Shown in pieces: positions 8,921 through 17,125 of a stretch of 64,000 nucleotides of DNA. The translations under genes were made by a program, and so were the position numbers. The notes beneath the pieces are model-generated. The model was not told the origin of the DNA and ran no database searches. It worked only from the letters and a program-made list of their open reading frames with translations. The stretch lies in assembly GCF_016632335.1 (NCBI RefSeq), contig NZ_JAEPBG010000006.1, forward strand, positions 1 to 64,000, written 5' to 3'. Position 1 is the first letter of the stretch, and every line of letters begins with the position of its first letter. This DNA comes from Noviherbaspirillum pedocola. Lineage in GTDB: Bacteria; Pseudomonadota; Gammaproteobacteria; Burkholderiales; Burkholderiaceae_D.

Positions 8921-9346
8921 ATGAAGCACATCCTGGTTGTTGATGACGAAGTCGCGATTACGTACGTGTTCCGGCGCTATTTCGAGCACTGCGGTTATCG
9001 GGTGTCCACTGCGGATAATGGTGACAGCGCATGGAGCTCGTTCCAGCGCGATCCGGCCGATGCGGTGTTGACGGATCAAACCATGCCGGGCCTGAGCGGC
9101 GTGGAATTGACCAAGCATATCCATGCGAAGGATGCGACGATTCCAGTCATCCTTTTTTCGGCCTATGTGCGCGATATCGTGAACCCCGGCGGCAATACGG
9201 TCATGCTGGAGAAACCAGCTTCCATGACCATCATCCTTGGCCTGATCAAGGAAAGGTTGAATCGCGCATCAGCGGCTCAGTCCTCCGGCCACGGGGATGC
9301 TCGAGATTGCGCTTGCTGTTTCACAGAAGGAAAGCCGCGGCAGTGA
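8921..9346 (+). CDS. Single-domain response regulator downstream of LOV kinase
   Basis: 141 residues, receiver domain only. Acidic pocket D8/D9 in ILVVDDEV, phospho-acceptor D52 in LTDQTMPG, switch Ser/Thr in ILFSAY and the conserved Lys 98 in LEKPAS. It begins 6 bp after the LOV kinase stop, with GAGGGA as ribosome site, so it is in the same operon and is the obvious phosphotransfer partner. There is a Cys-rich tail (ARDCACCFTEG) of unknown meaning. No output domain, so signal must pass to another protein. Confidence 0.9.
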   Translation: MKHILVVDDEVAITYVFRRYFEHCGYRVSTADNGDSAWSSFQRDPADAVLTDQTMPGLSGVELTKHIHAKDATIPVILFSAYVRDIVNPGGNTVMLEKPASMTIILGLIKERLNRASAAQSSGHGDARDCACCFTEGKPRQ

Positions 9347-9579
9347 GCGAGCGCACTACCCGGTCCAGAAGGGTTGGATTTGAAGCGCCACCGTCAGGTG
9401 ATATTTCCGAGCCGAAATAAGGCCAGGAAATTCCTGAATGGGAATAAACGGTTTGCACCGTTTTTGCAACGGTTATGGCGATCCCGATCTGATCGGAAGG
9501 CGAATTTTCAAGTATCGTTCGCTGTTGGCGGTCGCGACAGCGGATCGCTGCTTCCCCCGCGCCATTTGCCCTGCCTCTC

Positions 9580-10035
9580 ATGAAAACAGAAGTCCCTTAC
9601 GCTGCTTCGAGTACGGCGTTCCAGTCTGCCCAATCGCCTCAGATGGCTGGAACTGAGCGAAGCGTCCGTAAAGTTCTGCTTATCGACGACAATGCCGATG
9701 CTGCTGACATGCTGGCTTGCGTTTTCGAAGCCAAGGGATACACCGTCATCACGACCTATGATGGAGAAAGCGGTATCGCTTCTGCAGCGAGCTTCCTGCC
9801 TGACGTGATTCTTCTCGATATCGGCATGCCCGGCATGAATGGTTTCGACGTCGTGCGTACACTACGTAAAACGCAGCACTGCGGCGGCACATTGATCGTG
9901 GCGCACTCCGGCTATGGCCTGGAAACCGACAAACAGCGCGCCCGCGAGGCCGGCTTCGATGCGCACTTCACGAAGCCCCTGGCGTTCGAAGAATTCCAAG
10001 TGCTGATGCGCTCACATTTCGGTCTTGCCCCTTAG
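9580..10035 (+). CDS. Single-domain response regulator
   Basis: 151 residues with a ~28-residue flexible lead, then a complete receiver: acid pocket in VLLIDDNADAAD, phospho-Asp about residue 80 in ILLDIGMPGMNGFD, and Lys about 132 in HFTKPLAF. The NADAADML start and the GMPGMNG motif resemble the C-terminal receivers of hybrid kinases; it may have arisen from one. It lies 233 bp after the previous regulator in the same direction, so it may have its own promoter. A later Met (residue 22) is a possible start. Confidence 0.88.
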   Translation: MKTEVPYAASSTAFQSAQSPQMAGTERSVRKVLLIDDNADAADMLACVFEAKGYTVITTYDGESGIASAASFLPDVILLDIGMPGMNGFDVVRTLRKTQHCGGTLIVAHSGYGLETDKQRAREAGFDAHFTKPLAFEEFQVLMRSHFGLAP

Positions 10036-10044
10036 GCAAAATGC

Positions 10045-10063
10045 GCGGTAGAGCGTCTACCGC
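10045..10063. terminator. Perfect hairpin between convergent response-regulator genes
   Basis: GCGGTAGA (10045-10052), loop GCG, TCTACCGC (10056-10063). It lies between the stop of the plus-strand regulator and overlaps the end of the minus-strand one; there is no T-run, so it may be a weak bidirectional stop or only an mRNA end. Confidence 0.5.
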
Positions 10064-10491
10064 CGGGGACTTTCTGTCGCGTCACCCGCCCCTGGGTTCA
10101 ATACTTTGTCGACTGCTGGCGTGAATTCGCTCATGGCTAACGGCTTGACCAGATATTTCGAAATGCCGAGAAGGGTGCTGCGATAGATGTCTTCCTCGGT
10201 GCGGGATGCGCTCAGGATAAATACCGGGATGTCGAACAGCGCTGGGGCGCTGCGGATGTACTTAAGCACCTCGAAGCCATCGACGTCGGGCAGCTTCAAG
10301 TCCAGGACGATCAGCGCAGGATTCCCTGTTTGCCTGCCCGTATAACGGCCGGCGCACGCAAGGTAATCCAAGGCTTCCTTGCCGTCTGATACGACATGGA
10401 GATCCATGGTGAATCCACAGTGGATAAGCCGCCGCTGCGTGACATAAGCGGCAGTTTCATCGTCTTCGATAAGCAGTAGATGGTGTGGCAT
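10057..10491 (-). CDS. Rcp1-type single-domain response regulator
   Basis: 144 residues: receiver with acid pocket in LLLIEDDETAAYV, phospho-Asp about residue 64 in IVLDLKLPDVDGFE, SAS switch in FILSASRTEED and Lys about 116 in KYLVKPLAM. The long loop between strands (RYTGRQTGNPALIVLDLKLP) is typical of the Rcp1 type that partners phytochrome and other photosensor kinases. It is convergent to the other two regulators. Light signalling as a shared role is inference from the neighbouring LOV kinase. Confidence 0.88.
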   Translation of the reverse strand: MPHHLLLIEDDETAAYVTQRRLIHCGFTMDLHVVSDGKEALDYLACAGRYTGRQTGNPALIVLDLKLPDVDGFEVLKYIRSAPALFDIPVFILSASRTEEDIYRSTLLGISKYLVKPLAMSEFTPAVDKVLNPGAGDATESPRR

Positions 10492-10729
10492 ATCAGATGC
10501 CGCGAATCATGGGAAGGAGACTCTTACAGGCGGCCCCGCATCATAAACGTAATCGAAGGCAAATGGACCATTTATGCCCAGCGGCAAATGAAAACACTTG
10601 GCAATTGATCAATAAAATAAGAAAGCTGCCACGCGAGACTTCCCAAAATTTCCTGTGTGAAAATTACCTATAACCTCTATTATGTAAAATATGGTATGTG
10701 CGCCTAGAATACCGATAATACACTAAGCC

Positions 10730-10933
10730 CTATCGGTCGCGCATTGCGGCAGCGATCTTGCGGTCGGTATCCTTCGCAGCCTGATACCGAGCGAGTGCAT
10801 AGATCGCCCAAATGGTCGCCGGCAGCCAGCCAATCAAGGTGATTTGCAGCAGCAGGCAGATCACACCGGCAATCGGGCGCCCGATCGTGAAAAACGTGAG
10901 CCACGGTAGGAATAAGGCGATGAGAAAGCGCAT
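10730..10933 (-). CDS. YqaE/Pmp3-family small membrane protein
   Basis: 67 residues with the family pattern: MRFLIALFLPWLTFFTIGRP, then a second helix ICLLLQITLIGWLPATIWAIYAL and a charged tail. Pmp3/YqaE proteins are two-helix membrane peptides induced by salt, cold or envelope stress. Here the usual second Pro-Pro-x-x-V region is altered (LPWLTF), as in many beta- and gammaproteobacterial members. The gene is alone, next to the cold-shock gene. Confidence 0.85.
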   Translation of the reverse strand: MRFLIALFLPWLTFFTIGRPIAGVICLLLQITLIGWLPATIWAIYALARYQAAKDTDRKIAAAMRDR

Positions 10934-11090
10934 AGGTAGACCTAACCCCGGATACCGCGAGGTGCCGGCCGCGGCAATCCGCCGCGCATCATCGAAGCGG
11001 TTTCCTTTTTGAAACTGCTTCGGGTTTTGGCTAGTCTACGGAACGTCTGGGCAGATGCAACCCATGCCCGCGTGAAGCTCATCAATTCAT

Positions 11091-11120
11091 TTGACAATCT
11101 TTGCACCGAGCGCATTAAAA
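11091..11120 (+). promoter_or_regulatory. Sigma-70-type promoter for cspA
   Basis: TTGACA at 11091-11096 and TTAAAA at 11115-11120, spacer 18 bp. Transcription would start near 11127, giving a ~40-base leader before the csp ATG at 11168. Confidence 0.5.
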
Positions 11121-11167
11121 TGGCGGTGGCAGTTTTGCCAATCGATTAATTTTTGTAGAGACGCGTT

Positions 11168-11371
11168 ATGGCTACGGGCACAGTAAAGTGGTTCAATGAT
11201 TCCAAGGGCTTCGGCTTCATCTCACCGGATGGCGGCGGTGAAGATTTGTTTGCCCATTTCTCGGCAATCCAGGGCAACGGCTTCAAGTCGCTGCAGGAAG
11301 GTCAGAAAGTGTCCTTCGATGTGACCCAAGGCCCCAAGGGCAAACAAGCTTCGAATATCAAGCCACAGTAA
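11168..11371 (+). CDS. Cold-shock protein (CspA family)
   Basis: 67 residues, a single cold-shock domain. Both RNA-binding motifs are present: RNP1 as SKGFGFISP and RNP2 as [10 protein letters not shown], within the canonical [13 protein letters not shown] start. The family are RNA chaperones that melt mRNA structure; expression may be by cold or constitutive. It is monocistronic, followed by a hairpin at 11386-11425. A paralogue is at 36848-37051 (about three quarters of residues the same). Confidence 0.97.
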   Translation: MATGTVKWFNDSKGFGFISPDGGGEDLFAHFSAIQGNGFKSLQEGQKVSFDVTQGPKGKQASNIKPQ

Positions 11372-11385
11372 CAGGCTGAAGTATT

Positions 11386-11425
11386 GGGCAGGGTGCGCGA
11401 GTCGATTCTCGTGCGCACCCTGCCC
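11386..11425 (+). terminator. Hairpin terminator after cspA
   Basis: GGGCAGGGTGCGC (11386-11398) pairs exactly with GCGCACCCTGCCC (11413-11425), with a further GAG/CTC pair in the loop. It is followed by only TTTGG, so termination may need help. Confidence 0.7.
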
Positions 11426-11462
11426 TTTGGCTAAATGCGCGGCGTTGATGCCGCGTTTCGCA

Positions 11463-11708
11463 CTAAGTGCGTCGGATCAGGCGCATCAACACAACGAGCA
11501 CAACCGCGCCGATCGTTGCGACTACGATGGTACCGAGCGTGCCGCCGCCAGCAGAAACGCCAAGCGCGTTGAATAGGTATCCACCGACAAACGAGCCGAG
11601 GATACCGAGGATGATATCGCCCAGGATGCCGAAGCCGACGCCGCCGGCGAGCATGCCGGCCAGCCAGCCGGCGATCAGACCTACGATAAGCAACCACAGA
11701 AAATTCAT
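11463..11708 (-). CDS. GlsB/YeaQ/YmgE-family stress membrane protein
   Basis: 81 residues, three hydrophobic segments rich in Gly (LIVGLIAGWLAGMLAGGVGFG, IILGILGSFVGGYLFNALG, IVVATIGAVVLVVLMRLI). The GWLAG and GxxGxxxGG pattern is that of transglycosylase-associated GlsB/YeaQ proteins. A good ribosome site (GAGGGG) precedes the ATG. Role is unknown beyond induction by stress in relatives. It forms a small-stress-protein group with Pmp3 and CspA. Confidence 0.9.
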   Translation of the reverse strand: MNFLWLLIVGLIAGWLAGMLAGGVGFGILGDIILGILGSFVGGYLFNALGVSAGGGTLGTIVVATIGAVVLVVLMRLIRRT

Positions 11709-11930
11709 AACCCCTCCTCTCTTTGATTAGCTGCGCTGCACAGGCAACGCAGCCGAAACGGATGCGGCGCTGCTGCTTGCCTAACCCGTCTCTCAGTGCA
11801 TGCAGATTAGCGCAGCAGGTCTAGCTCGACAGTCGGAAAACCTCCCAACTGCGCGTCAGATAAATGCCAATTCGCCAACAGAGGGAATTTGTGCCTTCAG
11901 GAATTGCCAAACCTTGATCCACACATGCTT

Positions 11931-13166
11931 GGGCACCTCGAAAAACTTTCGCGAGTCTGGCAAGATGTGGGCGCCTCAAGCCTGAAGTAAATCCTCATGA
12001 TCAAGACCAGTCTGTTTGCCGACCAGGAGCGCGAAGCCAAGCTCAACCAGCTTGGGGATGCGCTGCAGGTGATGGAGCAGCATGTCGACTTTGCCGCCCT
12101 TGCTGCAGAGGTTGACCTTGCGGCACCGCGCCCCAGCCGCGAGCGCGGCGGACGTCCGCCATTCCCGACCGAATTGATGGTGCGCGTACTGTTGATCCAG
12201 CAGCTATTCAACTTGAGCGATGAACAGATGGAATTCCAGCTGCTCGACCGTTTGAGTTTTCAGCGTTTCGTCGGGTTACGTGCCAGCAGCCAGATCCCGG
12301 ACCGGACAACGATCTGGAATTTCAAGGAGCGCTTGATCCAGGCCGGTGCCAGCGAGAGCGTGTTCGATGCCGTCAATCGCCAGCTGTCCCGGCACGGCTA
12401 CATTGCGCGTGGCGGCCAGATGATCGACGCGAGCATCGTGCAGGCGCCCAAGCAATCGCTGAGCAAGGAAGAGAAAGCCATCGTCAGTGAAGGCGCGATG
12501 CCGGCTGACTGGAAGCCGGCCAAACGGCGCCAGAAGGACGTGGAGGCGCGCTGGACCAAGAAGCACGGCAAGTCCTACTTCGGCTACAAGGTGTCAGTCA
12601 ACGCCGACAAGCGCTACAAGCTGGTGCGCAAGCTCAAGGTGAGCACGGCAAGCGAACACGACACCCTGCATTTCGAAGACGTGCTCGATTGCGCCAACAC
12701 GAACCGGGACATCCTGGCCGACAAGGGGTATGTCGATGGCGAGCGCGAAGCGCGACTGCGCCAACAGGGCTGGCGGCTGCACATCCAGCGCAAAGGCAGC
12801 AAGGACAAGCCGATCTCTGCGGCCCAGCAGCGGCGCAATCATCGCATTGCCAAGACGCGTGCGCGCATCGAGCACGTGTTCGCGGGCTTGGCACAGATGG
12901 GCGGCAAGACGCTGCGCTCCATTGGCCTGGCACGGGCAAGGTTGCACCTGACCTGGAAGGTCGCTGCTTACAACTTGCAGCGTCTCGTCTATCTGAAGGA
13001 GGCCGGGGTCGAGGCATTCTGACGCCCGAGATCCGTCCGGATCGCCGAAAACGAGCAGCACAACCTGAAAAAGAGGTCGGGAAACGACGACGCTCACGCA
13101 TTGTTGAGCACATTCAGATGCTTGGCTCGCTGATGACGGCGAAATCACGTGTTATTCGAGGTGCCC
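11931..13166 (+). mobile_element. Complete IS5-family insertion sequence (1236 bp)
   Basis: Terminal inverted repeats are GGGCACCTCGAAAAAC (11931-11946) and its complement GTTATTCGAGGTGCCC (13151-13166), matching at 15 of 16 positions. They are flanked by a direct repeat GCTT (11927-11930 and 13167-13170), the 4-bp target duplication expected for this family. One transposase gene fills the element. Intact ends, intact gene and intact target duplication indicate a recent insertion. A fragment of a second copy is at 128-388. Confidence 0.93.
11997..13022 (+). CDS. IS5-family transposase
   Basis: 341 residues. N-terminal domain with PRPSRERGGRPPFP and the LSDEQMEFQLLDRLSFQRFVGL region usual for IS5 transposases, then the DDE catalytic domain: D144 in QMIDASIV, D242 in ILADKGYVDG and E292 in ARIEHVFAG, with the YREK-like Arg/Lys spacing after it. 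All three acidic residues are present, so it should be active. It cuts and pastes the element using the 16-bp ends. The gene starts 66 bp inside the left end. Confidence 0.95.
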   Translation: MIKTSLFADQEREAKLNQLGDALQVMEQHVDFAALAAEVDLAAPRPSRERGGRPPFPTELMVRVLLIQQLFNLSDEQMEFQLLDRLSFQRFVGLRASSQIPDRTTIWNFKERLIQAGASESVFDAVNRQLSRHGYIARGGQMIDASIVQAPKQSLSKEEKAIVSEGAMPADWKPAKRRQKDVEARWTKKHGKSYFGYKVSVNADKRYKLVRKLKVSTASEHDTLHFEDVLDCANTNRDILADKGYVDGEREARLRQQGWRLHIQRKGSKDKPISAAQQRRNHRIAKTRARIEHVFAGLAQMGGKTLRSIGLARARLHLTWKVAAYNLQRLVYLKEAGVEAF

Positions 13167-13186
13167 GCTTGTGCTGAGGTGTCCCT

Positions 13187-13732
13187 ATGGTGAACAGACA
13201 AAACAGCCGGCTCGGTAAGGCGCTCGATTCGGTCAATGAGAACTTGAATAAGGTCGGGCGGCTGACTGACCGTGAGGAACGCCGGGCGACGCCGCTGCAA
13301 CGAAGTATCGAAAGGGTCTGCCTGCTATTCGGCCACCCGCTTTACTTTGCGACGTTCGTGGTGGCCTGTATCTGCTGGGTATCAGTTGATATGCTGATTC
13401 ACCACTTCCGGCACGTCTATTTCGATGAACCGCCCTTCTTCTGGCTGCAAGGGATCATCACCTGCAACGGGGTGCTAATCACGATGGCGGTGTTGATCCG
13501 GCAGAACCGGCTCGCGCAGATCGAGGAAAAGCGCGGGCATCTGGAGCTGCAGGTCAACCTGCTCGCGGAACAGAAGGCAGCGAAGATCATTCAGCTGCTT
13601 GAGGAGCTGCGCGCGGATCTGCCGAATATCAAACAGCGGCATGATCCCGATGCGAACAGGATGCAAGAGTCACCCGATCCAGAATCGATTATCGAGGCAT
13701 TAGAAGAGCGCGATGCCGGGCGACGCGGGTAA
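13187..13732 (+). CDS. DUF1003 membrane protein
   Basis: 181 residues. N-terminal charged segment, two hydrophobic helices (LYFATFVVACICWVSVDML and FFWLQGIITCNGVLITMAVL) separated by a short loop, then NRLAQIEEKRGHLELQVNLL followed by a helical tail. This two-helix plus coiled-coil layout is DUF1003. Function unknown. The ribosome site GAGG (13176-13179) lies outside the IS5 element, whose right end is only 20 bp from the start codon, so the original promoter has been displaced by the insertion; expression may now depend on the element or be lost. Confidence 0.8.
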   Translation: MVNRQNSRLGKALDSVNENLNKVGRLTDREERRATPLQRSIERVCLLFGHPLYFATFVVACICWVSVDMLIHHFRHVYFDEPPFFWLQGIITCNGVLITMAVLIRQNRLAQIEEKRGHLELQVNLLAEQKAAKIIQLLEELRADLPNIKQRHDPDANRMQESPDPESIIEALEERDAGRRG

Positions 13733-13795
13733 GAGCCGGTCGAAAAAAAACGTGATACCGAGCGCGATCGGCATCACGTCTTTGGCATCGCGCCC

Positions 13796-15829
13796 TTAAT
13801 TATAGGAAAAGACGCTGCTCTTACGGAGGGTACTCGGCGTGCGATAGTCCAGACGTATCGCGCGCGTGTTCGAATCGGACAGCGCCGGCAGATCGGGCGT
13901 CGGCACCGTAACGCTCTGCGCACCAAGCGGCACCGCCACGCCGCCGGCCAGGCTGCCGTAGATGTCCAGCGACACGGCAGCACCGGTGACAATATCGGCC
14001 GACATGCCGTAGTTCCAGTCCACCGGGATGCTGCTTGGCGAGCCGGAATACTCGCCGCCCGTGGTCAGCGCCGCGCTGGTGTTGCTGCCCATATCGACCC
14101 AGCCGAGGTCTGCGGCGTCGGTTGCGGCCGGCACGCCTTCGATCATCAGCACCGACACCGTCGCATCAGCGGCACCGGTGTTGGAGCCGTAGAAAAGCTC
14201 GACCTGGTAGTGTTGGCCGTCGGTGAACTGGCTTACATCGAAGCCGCTGCCCTGCGGTATCCAACCAAAGGCGCCCGGGCTGGTCGTTGCCGCGGTTGTG
14301 GCTGCGGCGCCGGTCAAGCCCATCGTGCGCGCCAGCCACATCTCCGAGCAGTTCGTCGCGTAGCCGCCGCAGGCCGCACCAGAAGTCGTGCTGCCAGTGA
14401 TGTTGAACAGGTCCATGTTGCCCGGTCCATACACGTTGCGGCTCAGGACGATGCCGGCCGCCGGCAAGCCGGGACCCTTGACGCGCGCCATGTTCAACAT
14501 GTCGCCGTTCGCATTCACACTTCCCGGGCCGCCCGCGTTGATGGCGAACTGCACACCGGACTGGAACGAGCTGAAATTGTCGGTGTTGTTCGGATTGGTC
14601 TGCACGAACTGGCGCACCAGGTCATGAACCGTGATATCGACGCTTCCCTGGTTACCGACAAGCCACCAGTTCACGGGATGATCCGGAGTGGCGCTGTTCG
14701 GCACATAGCGCGCCGTAGTCACGATGTCGCCCATGTTCCCCTGCTTGTCGACATAGTTGAAGTCGAGGATTGCCTCATCCTTGCCGGACAGGCTTTTTGC
14801 GGCCGGGATGAAGGAGAGGATCTGGGGCATGGCGATCTGCACCCCGGTCAGGTCATTGCTGGTGCCCACGGCATAGAAGAACTGTCCCGCGCTGTAACCA
14901 TTGTCGCGGAACGCCGGCGCACCGTTCGCATTGCTGCCGTTCGAGAACAAGTTCTGACATGCGGCGGCCATGCCGGTGATCGTCGGGCCGCCCGAAGATG
15001 CAGGGACCGACGTGTCGGTGCCCAGCACACGCGAGGATACCGGCAACGTGAAGCAGGCGTTCATCAACTGGCCTTCGATTGGCAACGCCTTGGAGAGATC
15101 GACCATGACCGAGAACGAGTCGGCGATCGACTGGCTCACGATGGAGGTGCTCCCCAACGGAACCGTCGACGTAGTGCCGACGCTGCCGATGGCAATCTGT
15201 CCTTGGGCATCATGCGTAATGCGCAGCAGATCCAGAATCGTGTCCGCGCCATTACCGGCAACGCCGTTCATCGATGGCATGATCTGCGAGGTGAACGGGT
15301 TGTAGCCGGTCGGCATTTGCAGCGTCGACAGCATCGGCCCGAGCTGCGCAACGACCTTGTCGGTCATGCTGGCAAGCGCAGTTGGGTCGATCGTTCCCTT
15401 GCTGACAAAGTCCTGCGGGCTGCCGTCGCCGGTGACCGAGAGCACGATTGCCGTGGTCAGCGGCGTCACATTCACCGTCCCGGTCAGGCCGCTTTCCGGG
15501 GTCTTGATGACCACCGAGGTCATCGGAGAATTTTTGCCAGTCGGGTCGGTGGCGATTACGTAGAACGGTGCCTGCTCGCCTTCCTTCAGCGTGCAGGAAA
15601 AGCTGCCATCCGCAGCCGACGTGATATTGGTCTCCACGCACGCGGAGGCGCCGTTGTGGTCGGTGATCGTGACGATAGCGCCTGCAAGCGCGGCGCCCGT
15701 GGCGACCGTACCGACCAGGACAGCCGGCGCTTTCACGGCAGTCGTCGGCGTAGACGATCCGCCGCCGCCGCCGCATCCGGCAAGGACGGCCGCAATAAGC
15801 GCGGCCGTAGCGATGAGCTTCGTTTTCAT
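13796..15829 (-). CDS. Large secreted lipoprotein with N-terminal Ig/carboxypeptidase-regulatory-like domain
   Basis: 677 residues from ATG 15829. The signal peptide ends in AAVLAGCGGGGG, a lipobox followed by the Gly/Ser tether common in betaproteobacterial surface lipoproteins. Residues ~40-110 look like a carboxypeptidase-regulatory beta domain (LVGTVATGAALAGAIVTITD). The rest is beta-rich with many Asn, Gly and Thr and no recognised catalytic motif. A hydrophobic mid-part contains the Ser/Thr-rich SGSTTSGAACGGYATNC region with paired Cys. I do not recognise a specific family beyond this. It is followed on the left by DUF1003 in convergent orientation. Confidence 0.75.
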   Translation of the reverse strand: MKTKLIATAALIAAVLAGCGGGGGSSTPTTAVKAPAVLVGTVATGAALAGAIVTITDHNGASACVETNITSAADGSFSCTLKEGEQAPFYVIATDPTGKNSPMTSVVIKTPESGLTGTVNVTPLTTAIVLSVTGDGSPQDFVSKGTIDPTALASMTDKVVAQLGPMLSTLQMPTGYNPFTSQIMPSMNGVAGNGADTILDLLRITHDAQGQIAIGSVGTTSTVPLGSTSIVSQSIADSFSVMVDLSKALPIEGQLMNACFTLPVSSRVLGTDTSVPASSGGPTITGMAAACQNLFSNGSNANGAPAFRDNGYSAGQFFYAVGTSNDLTGVQIAMPQILSFIPAAKSLSGKDEAILDFNYVDKQGNMGDIVTTARYVPNSATPDHPVNWWLVGNQGSVDITVHDLVRQFVQTNPNNTDNFSSFQSGVQFAINAGGPGSVNANGDMLNMARVKGPGLPAAGIVLSRNVYGPGNMDLFNITGSTTSGAACGGYATNCSEMWLARTMGLTGAAATTAATTSPGAFGWIPQGSGFDVSQFTDGQHYQVELFYGSNTGAADATVSVLMIEGVPAATDAADLGWVDMGSNTSAALTTGGEYSGSPSSIPVDWNYGMSADIVTGAAVSLDIYGSLAGGVAVPLGAQSVTVPTPDLPALSDSNTRAIRLDYRTPSTLRKSSVFSYN

Positions 15830-16040
15830 GGATTTCAGCATCCCTCAATGCACTTCAATCGGTGTCCCAAACAGTGAGGCCGTTTGGCATGTTGACATTA
15901 AGCAATGCATTATGATCCGCGAAAATTCATCCTGGCAAGCAAATGCAGGCGCGGTTTTATCCATTTTCGATAAACGGAAGTCCGAGGTGAACCAATCGGT
16001 TTACGATCCCTATGCGCGGGCGTGGCCCATATCGCATCGT

Positions 16041-16085
16041 TTATCCCCATTACGAATAAGCCGGTTTTATTCGTATTACGGATAA
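16041..16085. repeat. Inverted repeat with 19-bp arms
   Basis: Left arm 16041-16059 and right arm 16067-16085 are complementary at 16 of 19 positions around a 7-base loop (GCCGGTT). The right half of the stem (ACGAATAA/TTATTCGT) is exact. No T-run follows; it may be an operator or structured RNA rather than a terminator. Confidence 0.6.
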
Positions 16086-16241
16086 AGTGCGTGTGTTCCC
16101 TATGCCGGCGCTACCAAGCGATGACCTGAGACGCCGGCGATAGACAGGGGTCGGTGAGGAGTGTTGTGGTGCGGAAATGACGTTGTTGAAGATTTCCCCT
16201 TTTCCGCGAGAAATAAATTATCCAAAAAGGAGAATTTGTGT

Positions 16242-16271
16242 ATGATTGACCTGTCTCCTCCAGTCCCCTAA
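16242..16271 (+). other. Candidate 9-residue leader peptide ORF (MIDLSPPVP)
   Basis: AAGGAG at 16227-16232 is correctly spaced before ATG 16242; the frame ends at TAA 16269-16271. Three of nine residues are Pro. Fifteen bases after the stop starts an intrinsic terminator. The arrangement looks like a translation-sensing leader, but a -10-like TATGAT (16241-16246) overlaps the ATG, so the same bases may instead be the promoter of a short RNA ending at 16322. Confidence 0.3.
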
Positions 16272-16285
16272 GGAATGGATTTCGT

Positions 16286-16322
16286 CCCGCTCCACCGGCA
16301 ACGGTGCGAGCGGGTTTTTTTT
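16286..16322 (+). terminator. Strong intrinsic terminator
   Basis: CCCGCTC...GAGCGGG stem (16286-16292 with 16308-16314), inner CACC/GGTG pairing, then eight T (16315-16322). No full-length gene precedes it on this strand, which is why a short RNA or attenuator is suspected. Confidence 0.85.
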
Positions 16323-16509
16323 AAGCTCTTCGCCGATTTAAGTGTCAGCATCGATACATGCCGCACACACCGCCGACACATCTGGGCGTGATACTTCTAT
16401 TTCCTGAAGGCGACGACACCGGTTCAGATAGACCGGCTCCGCTTGCCCGAGGGTATCGCATGAATTGCAATCTCCCTCCCAGAATGTCATGGACTGACTT
16501 CTGATTTCT

Positions 16510-16535
16510 AGCCCGCCCCATGGCGGGCTTTTTTT
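16510..16535 (+). terminator. Strong intrinsic terminator
   Basis: AGCCCGCC (16510-16517) pairs with GGCGGGCT (16522-16529), followed by a run of seven T. It is about 190 bp beyond the previous terminator, again with no recognised gene between. Confidence 0.85.
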
Positions 16536-16710
16536 CCCTGCACTCTGATGAAATTACTTGCTCCCCGAGGGTGCCGGAGTAGCGTCTTCAGCATGACGGC
16601 ATACGCGGGGCTTGGAGGACAGACCTTCTCGGCCGTTTCAAGCACCTGATTCAGTGTGACGTCAGGGGAGATAAGGAAAATGAGCCGCTGCGATTAAATT
16701 GCGCCTGTCT

Positions 16711-17088
16711 ATGCGCCCGATGAAACCCAGCTTTTTCCTCGAGTTCGAGTTCCTGTCCCTCGTCGTCGTGTCGTTCGTACTGCCGATGGCCATCCTGATC
16801 GGCTTGTCATTGACCCGGCGGATCGCCCGGATATCAGTTTTACTATTCGGGGTGCTGCTAATTGTCCTGTCAGGTATCGATTTCGTTCTGTTGCAGAAAA
16901 TCGCCGCATCAGCTTCCCACACGCGCGAGTTGCTACGAGATCCTGTCTTGGGTCCGGCGCTATCGGTCGCGGTCTACATCCTGCCAGTCGTGTTTGCGGG
17001 CATCGGCACCAACATCGTCTCGCACGTCGTCATTGAACACCTCACCAGAGCAGAGAAGGAGTTCGATCGCAAAGGCGTCGACTCCTGA
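16711..17088 (+). CDS. Hypothetical three-helix membrane protein
   Basis: 125 residues from ATG 16711 (ATG 16720 is also possible). Hydrophobic helices: FLSLVVVSFVLPMAILIGL, ISVLLFGVLLIVLSGIDFVLL and ALSVAVYILPVVFAGIGTNIV, followed by a charged C-terminus (TRAEKEFDRKG). No family recognised. The ribosome site is weak. It is convergent with the PXV-repeat gene. Confidence 0.55.
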   Translation: MRPMKPSFFLEFEFLSLVVVSFVLPMAILIGLSLTRRIARISVLLFGVLLIVLSGIDFVLLQKIAASASHTRELLRDPVLGPALSVAVYILPVVFAGIGTNIVSHVVIEHLTRAEKEFDRKGVDS

Positions 17089-17125
17089 TCTGAAAGGAAT
17101 GGATGTCTAAGACGTGCGCTGGCGA

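Larger units (their letters stand above)
15830..16710. other. 880-bp intergenic region with hairpins, leader-like ORF and two terminators
   Basis: No protein gene of ordinary size. Contents are a 19-bp-arm inverted repeat at 16041-16085, a 9-codon ORF with strong ribosome site followed by an intrinsic terminator (16227-16322), and a second intrinsic terminator (16510-16535). TTATCC/GGATAA motifs recur (15957, 16041, 16080, 16218). The stretch 16323-16509 shows nothing definable. Confidence 0.5.

Noticed and set aside
14210-15877. 555-codon plus-strand frame opposite the 677-residue lipoprotein
   Set aside because: Composition is rich in Arg, His and Gly, typical of antisense frames; the minus-strand gene has a signal peptide and lipobox.
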